NCBI GenBank assembly: GCA_035654795.1
Contig: DASRWC010000083.1
Location: 1-11,894, forward strand
Length of the DNA: 11,894 nucleotides
Source: JAAYLC01 sp035654795
Lineage (GTDB): Bacteria; Bacteroidota; Bacteroidia; Flavobacteriales; Flavobacteriaceae
Direction: 5' to 3'
In this document: piece after piece, positions 4,179-11,894 of the stretch
How positions within the stretch are numbered: position 1 is the stretch's first letter
Layout of the letters: every line of letters begins with the position of its first letter
The notes under the pieces: generated by a model
The model's database searches: none
The model's input: only the letters and a program-made list of their open reading frames with translations
Told to the model about the DNA's origin: nothing
Program-made: the position numbers and the translations under genes

Positions 4179-7022
4179 ATGTCGCTAATCAATCCATATC
4201 AGGCAAAATATTTTGCTTACGAACTATCTAAAAGAGCAACAGCCGATAGTCCTGAGAAGTTTGGAGCAACCTTGATGGATGCTAAAGTAGAATTGAATCC
4301 GCACCAAATTGAAGCTGCACTTTTCGCCTTTAAGTCGCCTTATTCCAAAGGTGCTATTCTCGCGGATGAAGTGGGGCTCGGAAAAACTATCGAAGCAGGA
4401 ATTTTATTGAGTCAGAAGTGGGCGGAGAATAAACGACGGATTTTAATCATCTGTCCGTCATCCTTACGTAAGCAATGGGTAAATGAACTGGCGGACAAGT
4501 TCTATCTGAAGGCTGAAGTGATGGAGTCTTCTTCTTTTAATAAAAAAGCCAAAGCCGGAATAAAAAATCCTTTTGACGACACAGGTTCCATTAAAATTTG
4601 CAGCTATCAGTTTGCACGTAGAAAAGCTGCGGAAATTCAGCTTACTTCATGGGATCTGGTAGTTTTGGATGAAGCCCACTATCTAAGGAATGCTTACCGG
4701 CAGAGTAATGTGACGGCGAGAACCATTCAGCAGGCAATCAGAGATTACAAAAAAGTTTTGCTCACGGCAACGCCTTTGCAAAACCGGCTGGATGAATTGT
4801 ATGGATTGGTCTCTTTTATAGATCCGGCCATTTTTGGGGATATTAAATCGTTCCGTCGAAATTATGTTTTGGGAAGCGGAGATCAAAACACGGGTGATCT
4901 AAGGGAACGATTACAGACGGTGGTACACCGGACATTGCGCAGGGATGTTAAAGAATTTGTTCCCTTCAGAGAACGAATTCCGATTACGCAACAATTTACA
5001 CCTACGGAAGAGGAACAACAGTTATATGACAATGTGCTGGAGTATCTGAGAAGAGATTCGATGTATGCATTTCCCGCGGCACAAAAGCATTTGTTGCAAT
5101 CTGTAATCTTCAAGTTACTGGGATCGTCGTCGTTTGCCGTGGGCAGAACCCTTGAAGCTCTTATTCGCAGACTGCGTAAGGTTCTGGAAGACTCAAAGGT
5201 GGTGGATGATGAATTGTACGATATGTTTTTTGCCGAATATGAAAATCTTGATGACGAACTTGATGAGCACGAGGATGAAAATGATGAGGAGCAGCCGGAA
5301 ATAACGCTGGATGACAAGATTGCCATAGAAGAGGAGATAAAAGAACTTGAAACTTTTTTAGCGCATTCCAACGGCATTGAGCATAATGCCAAAGGAGAGA
5401 AACTAATAATCGCGCTGGATAAAGGTTTTGAGAAATTAAAAGAACTTGGTGCGCGGCAAAAAGCTTTGATTTTCACGGAATCTACGAGGACACAGCAGTA
5501 TCTTTTTGAACGGCTGTCCAAGGAGAAGTTTGCCGGTCGTATTGTATTATTTAACGGAAGTAACAACGATGAAGTTTCTAAGGAAATCTACAGACGCTGG
5601 AAAGAGAATCCGCGAAATGCCGGGAAAATAACCGGATCTCGGCCTGTAGATATACGCCACGCATTGGTTGATGCCTTCAAAAGTGATGATTATGATTTGA
5701 TGATTGCTACTGAGGCAGCTGCTGAAGGAATCAACCTGCAATTTTGTAGTATGATTGTGAATTACGATTTACCTTGGAATCCGCAGCGGGTGGAGCAACG
5801 AATAGGACGATGTCATCGATACGGTCAAGAATTTGACGTAGTGGTTGTTAACTTTTTAAATGCCAATAATGAAGTGGAGTCACGTGTCTTTGAATTGTTG
5901 GAACAAAAATTCCGATTGTTCGAAGGCGTTTTTGGTTCTTCCGATGAAGTTTTGGGAACCATTGAAAGCGGAACCGATTTTGAAAAGCGAATCATAGAAA
6001 TCTACAAAAAATGCCGGACCAAAGAAGAGATAGATCATTATTTCGACGAACTGCAAAAAGAATTTGAAGATCAGATAAACCAACGGGTAAAGGAAGTGCA
6101 AAGCCAATTGTTTGATAATTTTCAAGCATCGGTTATTGATAAATTGAAAATCACACTTTCAGAAACCAAAGTGTTCTTGGAAAAATATGAAAAGTGGCTT
6201 TGGGAACTTACGAGGTACTATTTGCGGAACAAAGCGCAATTTATTTTTGATGATTTTACTTTTGAACTCGATAATGGAGAAAAATATACACTGAACAAGA
6301 AGCGGGAAGATGCAAAGCCTTTTTTACTTCAAGGAGATGTTGCACAACACATTATTGAGCAGGGAAGGAAAGAAAACACACCATTTACGAAGATGTTATT
6401 TCACCTGTCCGGTTCCAAATATAAATACGATGAGTTGGAAGGCTTGGTAATAAAAACCGGAATGCTTAGGATTTCCAATTTGGAAGTAAGTTCAGAAATA
6501 GAAAATCACAGTGTGTTGTTGTTTTCAGGAATTCTGGATGACGGTAAAAAATTATCCGAGGAACAACTGCGTTTTTTATTGGGTTTAAACTCAGAAATAG
6601 CAGCTACAGGAAAGATGGATTTGTCCGGTTTGGAAGGAGTCCATGCCACCAACAAAAATAAACGGCTAAAACATCTCGAAGATACGGATGCGGCACTGAT
6701 GCAGCGGGAATTTCAGAAGTTTAATAATTGGGCAGATGACAGGATAATGGAGCTTGAAGTTGCTATCAAAGATACGAGAACCGAAATTTTGAAACTGGAA
6801 CGAGAGGCCATAAGAGAAGGACTGTCAAGTGCCGAAATAGTTGAAATTCAGGAAAAAATAAGTAAAAGCAAGAAAAAACAAGTCCGAATGCGCAGGGAGC
6901 TGTTTATGAAAGAGGATGAGGTAATGGAAGAGCGGGATGCCATGCTTCAAGATGCAAGGGATAAACTAGTACGAAATATTAGAGAGGAAGAAGTGTTTAC
7001 AGTGGCTTTTGAAATCGTTTAA
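4179..7022 (+). CDS. SNF2/RapA-type DEAD/DEAH helicase of a defence-like operon
   Basis: 947-aa superfamily 2 ATPase. Motif I is ADEVGLGKT (62-70, catalytic K69), motif II DEAH (164-167), motif III TATPLQN (196-202), motif IV near LIFTESTRTQQYLF, motif V ATEAAAEGINLQ, and motif VI QRIGRCHRYGQ (540-550, arginine fingers R544/R547). GLGKT + DEAH + RIGRxxRxGQ is the SNF2 translocase pattern, closest to RapA/HepA-type and to DrmD of class 1 DISARM. Between the two RecA lobes is an acidic insert (about 358-378) followed by a helical segment. The last about 130 residues are predicted coiled coil, rich in E/K/R. It likely translocates on double-stranded DNA. No nuclease or methylase motif was seen in it. 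It is followed 56 bp later by the methyltransferase start, and preceded without a gap by a 64-aa ORF. Confidence 0.92.
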   Translation: MSLINPYQAKYFAYELSKRATADSPEKFGATLMDAKVELNPHQIEAALFAFKSPYSKGAILADEVGLGKTIEAGILLSQKWAENKRRILIICPSSLRKQWVNELADKFYLKAEVMESSSFNKKAKAGIKNPFDDTGSIKICSYQFARRKAAEIQLTSWDLVVLDEAHYLRNAYRQSNVTARTIQQAIRDYKKVLLTATPLQNRLDELYGLVSFIDPAIFGDIKSFRRNYVLGSGDQNTGDLRERLQTVVHRTLRRDVKEFVPFRERIPITQQFTPTEEEQQLYDNVLEYLRRDSMYAFPAAQKHLLQSVIFKLLGSSSFAVGRTLEALIRRLRKVLEDSKVVDDELYDMFFAEYENLDDELDEHEDENDEEQPEITLDDKIAIEEEIKELETFLAHSNGIEHNAKGEKLIIALDKGFEKLKELGARQKALIFTESTRTQQYLFERLSKEKFAGRIVLFNGSNNDEVSKEIYRRWKENPRNAGKITGSRPVDIRHALVDAFKSDDYDLMIATEAAAEGINLQFCSMIVNYDLPWNPQRVEQRIGRCHRYGQEFDVVVVNFLNANNEVESRVFELLEQKFRLFEGVFGSSDEVLGTIESGTDFEKRIIEIYKKCRTKEEIDHYFDELQKEFEDQINQRVKEVQSQLFDNFQASVIDKLKITLSETKVFLEKYEKWLWELTRYYLRNKAQFIFDDFTFELDNGEKYTLNKKREDAKPFLLQGDVAQHIIEQGRKENTPFTKMLFHLSGSKYKYDELEGLVIKTGMLRISNLEVSSEIENHSVLLFSGILDDGKKLSEEQLRFLLGLNSEIAATGKMDLSGLEGVHATNKNKRLKHLEDTDAALMQREFQKFNNWADDRIMELEVAIKDTRTEILKLEREAIREGLSSAEIVEIQEKISKSKKKQVRMRRELFMKEDEVMEERDAMLQDARDKLVRNIREEEVFTVAFEIV

Positions 7023-7078
7023 ATAAATACCTTCGTGGCCTTGTGCCAATCATTCGAAATAAAATTTTACAATATACA

Positions 7079-10000
7079 ATGACCAATTATCAAAAACTAC
7101 AAGCTATTCTCACTGAGCTTTTTGAAATGGATAAGGCAGATCTCGACTTTGGGATTTACCGGATTATGAATCAAAAAAGAAAGGAAGTTGAAGAATTTAT
7201 CAACCGCCGTCTTCCTGAGGATATCAAAACCATATTAAGCAAAACACAAAGCAGAGATACGGTATCGTTGCAAACCGAACTTGATCAATTGGGAAGATCG
7301 TTAGATGCTGCAGGAGTGGCAAGAGAATCATCGCCAAAGTTTCTGACGCTGCAACAGCAAATTGTCGAAGCCACCGATATGAATGCACTGGAACAAGAAA
7401 TATTTTCCCACCTTGCTAATTTCTTTAAACGCTATTATAAAGAAGGCGATTTCATCTCTCAAAGACGGTATAAAAAAGATGTCTATGCCATTCCTTATGA
7501 AGGAGAAGAAGTGAAATTGCACTGGGCAAATGCAGACCAATACTACATCAAGACTTCCGAATATTTAAAGAATTACGCTTTTACCATAAATGGAGGCAAG
7601 AAAATACATTTCGCTTTAAAAGAAGCCAATACCGAGCAAAACAACAACAAAGCACAAGGAGATGCCGAAAGACGCTTTGCCATTTACAACGAACTGCCTT
7701 TGGAAGCGACCGGCACAGACTTGTACATCAACTTCACTTATGAGCCGCACAAAAAAAGTGTGAAACAAGATCAGCTTATTGACGAAGCTTTAAAAGTTAT
7801 TCAGCAACAAATTCCTGCTGCTTTTGCCGATGCTTTTGTGAAAGTGCCTACCGAGAAAAATAAAAACCGGACACTAATAGAAAAACATCTGAACGATTTT
7901 GTGGCGCGAAACTCTTTTGACTATTTCATCCATAAAGATCTCGGAGGCTTTCTGAACCGCGAACTGGATTTCTTTATTAAAAACGAGGTGCTGTTTATAG
8001 ACGATATCGAAACCCGGCGGCCGGAATATTTCGTGGTACAATTGAGCAAGATTGAAGCATTGAAAACAGTGGGGCGGAAGATTATTGCCTTCCTGGCACA
8101 AATTGAAGAATTTCAAAAGAAGTTATGGCTTAAGAAAAAGTTTGTGGTGCGTACCGATTATTGCATCACGCTGGACCGCATTCCCGAAATTTATTATAAA
8201 GAGATTTTTGCCAACAAGGAGCAACTTGCCGAATGGAAACAATTGTTTGATGTGGACCTTCACAATGAGGAACAGCTTCATCTCGAGCCGTATTTGGTAC
8301 TGGACACCAAGTTTTTTGACGAAACATTTAAAGATCGATTGCTGGGCGAATTTGAAAACTTAGATGAAGAAACTGATGGTATCCTGATTAATTCTGAGAA
8401 TTTTCAAGCGTTGAATTTGATGCAGGAGAAGTATTGGAAGAAATTAAATGGAATATACGTTGATCCACCATACAATACAGCTGCTTCTGAGATTATCTAT
8501 AAAAACAGTTACAAACATTCTTCTTGGCTCTCATTATTAAATGATAGAGTACGAATGTCTAAAAATCTCTTAATCAATACAGGACTTTTTTGCCTAACCA
8601 TAGATGATTTAGAACTTAACAGGATTAAATTGGTTTTAGATGATATTTTCGAAGAAGAAAATTTTCTTGCAACAACACCAATTCGAAATAATCCTTCTGG
8701 TCGTTCTACATTGAAAGGATTCTCAATTAATCATGAATATGGACTTTATTATCAAGTTTCAAATGAAGTTTTAACGGTTGGACGGCTTCCACATTCTGAG
8801 AAACAATTAGAAAGATATTCTTTGAAAGATAAAATAGGATATTTTGAATGGGAAAATCTAAGACGAAATGGCCCTGATTCAAATAGGGAAGATAGACCAA
8901 AACAATATTATCCGTTACTTGTTAATAAAATAGATCTTAAAATTTCTATACCAGATATTGAATGGAATGAAGCAGAACGAACATGGATATTGAAGACAGA
9001 GGTTGACTCAAGTAAGAATGACTTAATTTTTCCTATTCATCCAGATGGAACTGAAAAAGTATGGAGATATAGTATTGAAAATTTGTTTAATGAACCCGAT
9101 AGATTTGAAGCTAAAATTGTATCAGGTAATATAGAGGTTTATCGCAAAAAATATGCAAATACAGATGGTGTTTTACCTAGAACTTGGTGGGATAAAGCAA
9201 AGTATTCTGCCAGAGATAATGGAACTAGAGCTGTAGTAGAGCTTTTTAAAGAATCCAAAACTTTTGATTTTCCGAAAGCTCCTGGTGCTGTTTATGACTC
9301 GATTAAGGTTTTAAATATCAATAAAAAAGAAACTATTCTCGACTACTTCGCCGGATCCGGAACTACCGGTCATGCCACCATAAAATTAAACCGAGAAGAT
9401 GGAGGAAAGCGGAAATACATCTTGGTGGAAATGGGAACTTATTTTGATACCGTTACCAAGCCAAGAATTCAGAAAGTAATTTATTCAGACAACTGGAAAA
9501 ACGGCAAGCCACAGGACAAGGAAGGGATTTCGCAAATGTTTAAATATCAAACGCTGGAGAGCTATGAAGATGTGCTAAACAACCTGCAGCTTTCGGCTTC
9601 TAAAATGGAACTCTTTGAGGATTTTGCACAGGAAGAATACTTGCTAAAGTATATGCTGGATATTGAAAGTCGGGATCATTTGTTCCATGTTGAAATTTTT
9701 AAAAATCCGTTTAAGTATCAATTAAATATTACCGAGAATAACGAGCTAAAACCTACGCGTATTGACCTGGTTGAAACGTTTAATTATTTAATTGGGCTGT
9801 ATGTGGAGCGGATTCAGCGGCAGGGAGACATCAAGTTTGTGGAAGGAACAACGCGCACCGGAGAAAAAACGCTGATTATCTGGAGAAACACAGAAACGGT
9901 GGACGATGCAAAGATGCAGGAGGTGTTCCGAAAGCTGTATGAAACGGTTCGGACAAGTGAGTTTGATCAGATTTACATCAACGGAGATCATCATTTCAAT

Positions 10001-10087
10001 AATTTCCGTGTAGAACCGGAACGGTTTAAGGTAAAGATGGTTGAACAGGAGTTTTTTAAAAGGATGTTTGAAATGAAGGGATTATGA
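7079..10087 (+). CDS. Large beta-class site-specific DNA methyltransferase (Mod/COG2189-like)
   Basis: 1002 aa from the ATG at 7079; a GTG at 7043 would add 12 residues (PIIRNKILQYT-type, unconvincing), while MTNYQKLQAILTELFEMDKA fits the family start. Motif IV is DPPYNT (462-467) and the SAM-binding motif I is DYFAGSGTTG (755-764); IV before I defines the beta class, which includes type III Mod, and D/N-PP-Y indicates amino methylation, most likely N6-adenine. The about 290 residues between them should hold the target-recognition domain. An N-terminal region of about 430 residues (including DLGGFLNRELDFFIKNEV) makes it much longer than ordinary type III Mod (about 650 aa), and about 230 residues follow motif I. 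It presumably protects host DNA and/or defines targets for the partner helicase. The stop overlaps the next start as ATGA. Confidence 0.92.
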   Translation: MTNYQKLQAILTELFEMDKADLDFGIYRIMNQKRKEVEEFINRRLPEDIKTILSKTQSRDTVSLQTELDQLGRSLDAAGVARESSPKFLTLQQQIVEATDMNALEQEIFSHLANFFKRYYKEGDFISQRRYKKDVYAIPYEGEEVKLHWANADQYYIKTSEYLKNYAFTINGGKKIHFALKEANTEQNNNKAQGDAERRFAIYNELPLEATGTDLYINFTYEPHKKSVKQDQLIDEALKVIQQQIPAAFADAFVKVPTEKNKNRTLIEKHLNDFVARNSFDYFIHKDLGGFLNRELDFFIKNEVLFIDDIETRRPEYFVVQLSKIEALKTVGRKIIAFLAQIEEFQKKLWLKKKFVVRTDYCITLDRIPEIYYKEIFANKEQLAEWKQLFDVDLHNEEQLHLEPYLVLDTKFFDETFKDRLLGEFENLDEETDGILINSENFQALNLMQEKYWKKLNGIYVDPPYNTAASEIIYKNSYKHSSWLSLLNDRVRMSKNLLINTGLFCLTIDDLELNRIKLVLDDIFEEENFLATTPIRNNPSGRSTLKGFSINHEYGLYYQVSNEVLTVGRLPHSEKQLERYSLKDKIGYFEWENLRRNGPDSNREDRPKQYYPLLVNKIDLKISIPDIEWNEAERTWILKTEVDSSKNDLIFPIHPDGTEKVWRYSIENLFNEPDRFEAKIVSGNIEVYRKKYANTDGVLPRTWWDKAKYSARDNGTRAVVELFKESKTFDFPKAPGAVYDSIKVLNINKKETILDYFAGSGTTGHATIKLNREDGGKRKYILVEMGTYFDTVTKPRIQKVIYSDNWKNGKPQDKEGISQMFKYQTLESYEDVLNNLQLSASKMELFEDFAQEEYLLKYMLDIESRDHLFHVEIFKNPFKYQLNITENNELKPTRIDLVETFNYLIGLYVERIQRQGDIKFVEGTTRTGEKTLIIWRNTETVDDAKMQEVFRKLYETVRTSEFDQIYINGDHHFNNFRVEPERFKVKMVEQEFFKRMFEMKGL
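8390..9340 (+). other. AT-rich segment covering the methyltransferase target-recognition region
   Basis: Hand counts of 60-base lines give about 25-33% G+C here (for example 8881-8940: 15 of 60; 8641-8700: 19 of 60; 9121-9180: 19 of 60). Flanking parts of the same gene give about 40-48% (7981-8040: 29 of 60; 9541-9600: 26 of 60; 9841-9900: 29 of 60). The change is abrupt at motif I near 9341. The frame stays open across both borders. Inference: this portion was exchanged by recombination, which would change sequence specificity. Confidence 0.6.
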
Positions 10088-11894
10088 GGCAATTGAATTT
10101 ATTTAATTTCGATGATGACATTCAATTATTTCATCTGGTAAATTCTTCTTTTCAAATTGAAGAAAACTTCGAAATGGAATTTAAGTCTGCCGAGAATGGT
10201 TTTCCGAAAGATTTATGGAAGTCTTATTCTGCTTTTGCCAATACAAATACCGGTGTTATTGTTCTTGGTGTTAAGGAAGAACGATCGAGATTTTATTTTG
10301 AAGGACTTTCGGAGGAGCAATTAAATAAATATCAAAAAAATTTTTGGAACAACTGCAATAATCCACAAGTGGTGAGCAAAAATTTACTTTCCAATGAAGA
10401 TGTTAAGATATTAGATTTTAAAGATAAAAGGTTTCTGGCTATCAGAGTTCCTTTTGCTTCTCGAACGGAAAGACCTGTTTATTTAACTACTAACCCTTTT
10501 GGAAATACCTATAAAAGAAATCACGAAGGAGACTATCGTTGTACAGATGAAGAGGTAAAAAGGATGCTGGCCGATTCAAGTTCAACCCTAAATCGGGATG
10601 GTGTAATCTTAGAAGGTTTTACTATTGATGATTTGGATAAAGTAAGCATAAGACAATTCAGGCAGCTTTTTTCTTCATCGAAAGGAAGTCATCCGTGGTT
10701 AGCATTGGAGGATTTAGATTTTTTAAAAAAGATTGGCGCTTATAGAGTTGACCGAAAAAGTAGAGAAGAAGGGATCACTTTAGCCGGACTTCTAATGTTT
10801 GGGAAAGAAGATGGCATTAAAAACCAAGATATTGTGCCAAATTATTTTCCTGAGTACAGAGAAAAATTAATAACCGACAATAATGTTCGCTGGTCCGATC
10901 GAATATATCCTGACGGGACATGGGAATGTAATCTTTTTCAATTTTATTTAAAAGTTTGGCCTAAGTTAATAGCCACTTTACCCAAACCATTTCAAATTAA
11001 TAAAGACGAACGGATTGATGATGCGCCAACACACATTGCAATACGTGAAGCTTTCGTAAATGCATTGGTACATACAGATTATTCTGTCAGCGGAAATATT
11101 TTAGTTGAATTGGATACCGAAAAATTTGTTTTTACAAACCCGGGAACGCTTCTGGTATCTATACATCAATATTACGCGGGAGGAATAAGTGAATGTCGTA
11201 ATCCTTCACTTCAACAAATGTTCATGTTAATTGGTCGTGCTGAAAAAGCAGGCAGTGGCGTGGATAAGATAATGAGCGGTTGGAAATCGTCACACTGGCG
11301 AAGGCCTTTCTTAGAATTGTATAATCGACCTGATCGGGTTCGGTTGACTTTACCTATGTTTAGTGTGATACCTCAAAATATCCTTGAAGAGTTAAAAGTA
11401 TATTTCAGTAACGTAGAGTTCTTGAGTCCGGATGAATTAACAACCTTGTCCTTTGCTTTAATTGAAGGTTCTATTTCCAATCAACGGTTGCAGTATGCAC
11501 TAAATATGCACAGCGCAGACATCACAGGTTTGCTAAAAAAATTATGTGAGCAGGAATATTTAGAGTCAGATAGCAAAGGTCGGTGGACAACATATAAATT
11601 GAAACCAAAGGTTGACACCTCATATAAGGTTGACACCTCATCTAAATCCGGTGACAATCAGAAGGATTTGACAAGTAAGGTTGACACTTTAAAACCTAAG
11701 GTTGACACCTTTGACTTAAAGGTTGACACCAAAAGATTGAACCGCGAGGAATTAGAACAATTAATAATGACTGTGTGCGAAGGAAGATATGTGAAAATGG
11801 AACAGGTGGCTCATGAAATTCACAGATCGGTGGATTATTTAAAAAATAAAATTTTTCCGAAAATGATAAAGGATAAAAAACTGATTAAAAAATA
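10084..11894 (+). CDS. AlbA_2/Schlafen-domain ATP-binding protein, incomplete at right edge
   Basis: 603 codons open to the window end; the last two bases (TA) leave the next codon undecided. Residues about 29-125 are an AlbA_2 (Schlafen-type) domain: FEMEFKSAENGFPKDLWKS, then SAFANTNTGVIVLGVKE. Residues about 310-420 resemble a GHKL-like HATPase_c_4 domain (AIREAFVNALVHTDYS, FTNPGTL, GRAEKAGSGVDKI). A winged-helix-like part follows (about 450-505), then a linker with five KVDT repeats (509-549) and a C-terminal HTH-like region (about 553-603: REELEQLIMTVCEGRYVKM). The start overlaps the methyltransferase stop (ATGA), so the two are translationally coupled. Standalone relatives are often annotated transcriptional regulators; in this operon a sensor, nucleotide-binding or RNA/DNA-targeting effector role is possible. 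Related proteins usually run on past this point, so the gene probably continues outside the window. Confidence 0.88.
   Translation, partial: MRQLNLFNFDDDIQLFHLVNSSFQIEENFEMEFKSAENGFPKDLWKSYSAFANTNTGVIVLGVKEERSRFYFEGLSEEQLNKYQKNFWNNCNNPQVVSKNLLSNEDVKILDFKDKRFLAIRVPFASRTERPVYLTTNPFGNTYKRNHEGDYRCTDEEVKRMLADSSSTLNRDGVILEGFTIDDLDKVSIRQFRQLFSSSKGSHPWLALEDLDFLKKIGAYRVDRKSREEGITLAGLLMFGKEDGIKNQDIVPNYFPEYREKLITDNNVRWSDRIYPDGTWECNLFQFYLKVWPKLIATLPKPFQINKDERIDDAPTHIAIREAFVNALVHTDYSVSGNILVELDTEKFVFTNPGTLLVSIHQYYAGGISECRNPSLQQMFMLIGRAEKAGSGVDKIMSGWKSSHWRRPFLELYNRPDRVRLTLPMFSVIPQNILEELKVYFSNVEFLSPDELTTLSFALIEGSISNQRLQYALNMHSADITGLLKKLCEQEYLESDSKGRWTTYKLKPKVDTSYKVDTSSKSGDNQKDLTSKVDTLKPKVDTFDLKVDTKRLNREELEQLIMTVCEGRYVKMEQVAHEIHRSVDYLKNKIFPKMIKDKKLIKK
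11608..11730 (+). repeat. Five in-frame copies of a 12-bp repeat AAGGTTGACACC in the AlbA_2 gene
   Basis: Copies start at 11608, 11626, 11677 (last base T), 11698 and 11719; each encodes Lys-Val-Asp-Thr (from K509, K515, K532, K539, K546). The first two belong to an 18-bp tandem unit (11608-11625 and 11626-11643) with one mismatch; the last three are spaced 21 bp. A degenerate copy (AAGGATTTGACA, encoding KDLT) lies at 11662-11673. All spacings are multiples of three, so changes in copy number keep the frame. Confidence 0.9.

Noticed and set aside
4883..5566. 227-codon serine-rich reading frame on the minus strand
   Set aside because: It lies entirely inside the helicase gene in antisense; its long serine run is the complement of the acidic GAT/GAA-rich insert. 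A shadow, not a gene.
7043..7078. GTG at 7043 as start of the methyltransferase
   Set aside because: The extra 12 residues do not resemble the family N-terminus, and the ATG at 7079 gives the expected MTNYQKLQ-type beginning.
4179..10087. Complete DISARM or BREX system
   Set aside because: DISARM needs drmA/drmB/drmC and BREX needs pglZ/brxL-type genes; none is in the window, and the methyltransferase is of Mod/COG2189 type, not DrmMI/PglX-like in layout.
11611..11625. TTGACA in the KVDT repeats as -35 promoter elements
   Set aside because: The hexamer follows from the Val-Asp-Thr codons, has no paired -10 at proper spacing that I could see, and Bacteroidota promoters use a different consensus.
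11608..11730. CRISPR-like array
   Set aside because: Repeats are only 12 bp, spacers are 6-39 bp and in frame, and the whole stretch is an open coding frame of the AlbA_2 gene.
11893..11894. Stop codon at the very end of the AlbA_2 gene
   Set aside because: The final two bases TA could begin a stop or a tyrosine codon; related proteins usually continue beyond this point, so no end was called.

Overview
The window looks like a chromosomal segment from a Bacteroidota organism, probably Flavobacteriia-like. The evidence is a moderately AT-rich composition, a Bacteroidota-type long HU-family protein (about 130 aa), starts with little or no Shine-Dalgarno signal, and AT-rich intergenic DNA carrying short heptameric tandem repeats. 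The taxonomic call is inference from family knowledge and was not checked by a search.

Layout. The left edge (1-63, minus) holds the first 21 codons of a gene that runs out of the window, possibly an IS3-type transposase OrfA. Next comes about 195 bp of repeat-rich DNA with a 14-bp palindrome and three different 7-bp tandem arrays; the last array runs into the 3' end of the next gene. A SulP-family anion transporter with a STAS domain follows (259-1926, minus). A 304-bp AT-rich divergent promoter region with interleaved inverted repeats separates it from an HU-like DNA-binding protein gene (2231-2626, plus). Converging on the HU gene is a compact three-gene minus-strand unit: a zinc-ribbon/HTH DUF2089-like protein, a Yip1-like five-helix membrane protein, and a small secreted beta-rich protein (3848 down to 2643). 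The two transcription units meet at a small hairpin that contains the last stop codon.

The accessory part is the right half (3984-11894, plus). It reads as one operon: a 64-aa unknown ORF whose stop codon directly abuts the next ATG, a 947-aa SNF2/RapA-type helicase, a 1002-aa beta-class DNA methyltransferase of the large Mod (COG2189-like) type, and, overlapping by ATGA, an AlbA_2/Schlafen-domain ATP-binding protein that is still open at the window edge. A helicase, a methyltransferase and an AlbA_2/ATPase protein together suggest a modification-dependent anti-phage system. It recalls the helicase-methylase-ATPase arrangement that I remember being called Hma, and it also resembles type III restriction loci whose Res subunit might lie just outside the window. 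I see no classical nuclease motif inside the window, so the effector is either hidden in these proteins or downstream.

Two details suggest rapid evolution of this system. The stretch of the methyltransferase between its two catalytic motifs, where the target-recognition domain should be, is clearly AT-richer than the rest of the gene. The AlbA_2 gene carries five in-frame copies of a 12-bp repeat encoding Lys-Val-Asp-Thr between its winged-helix and C-terminal HTH regions.
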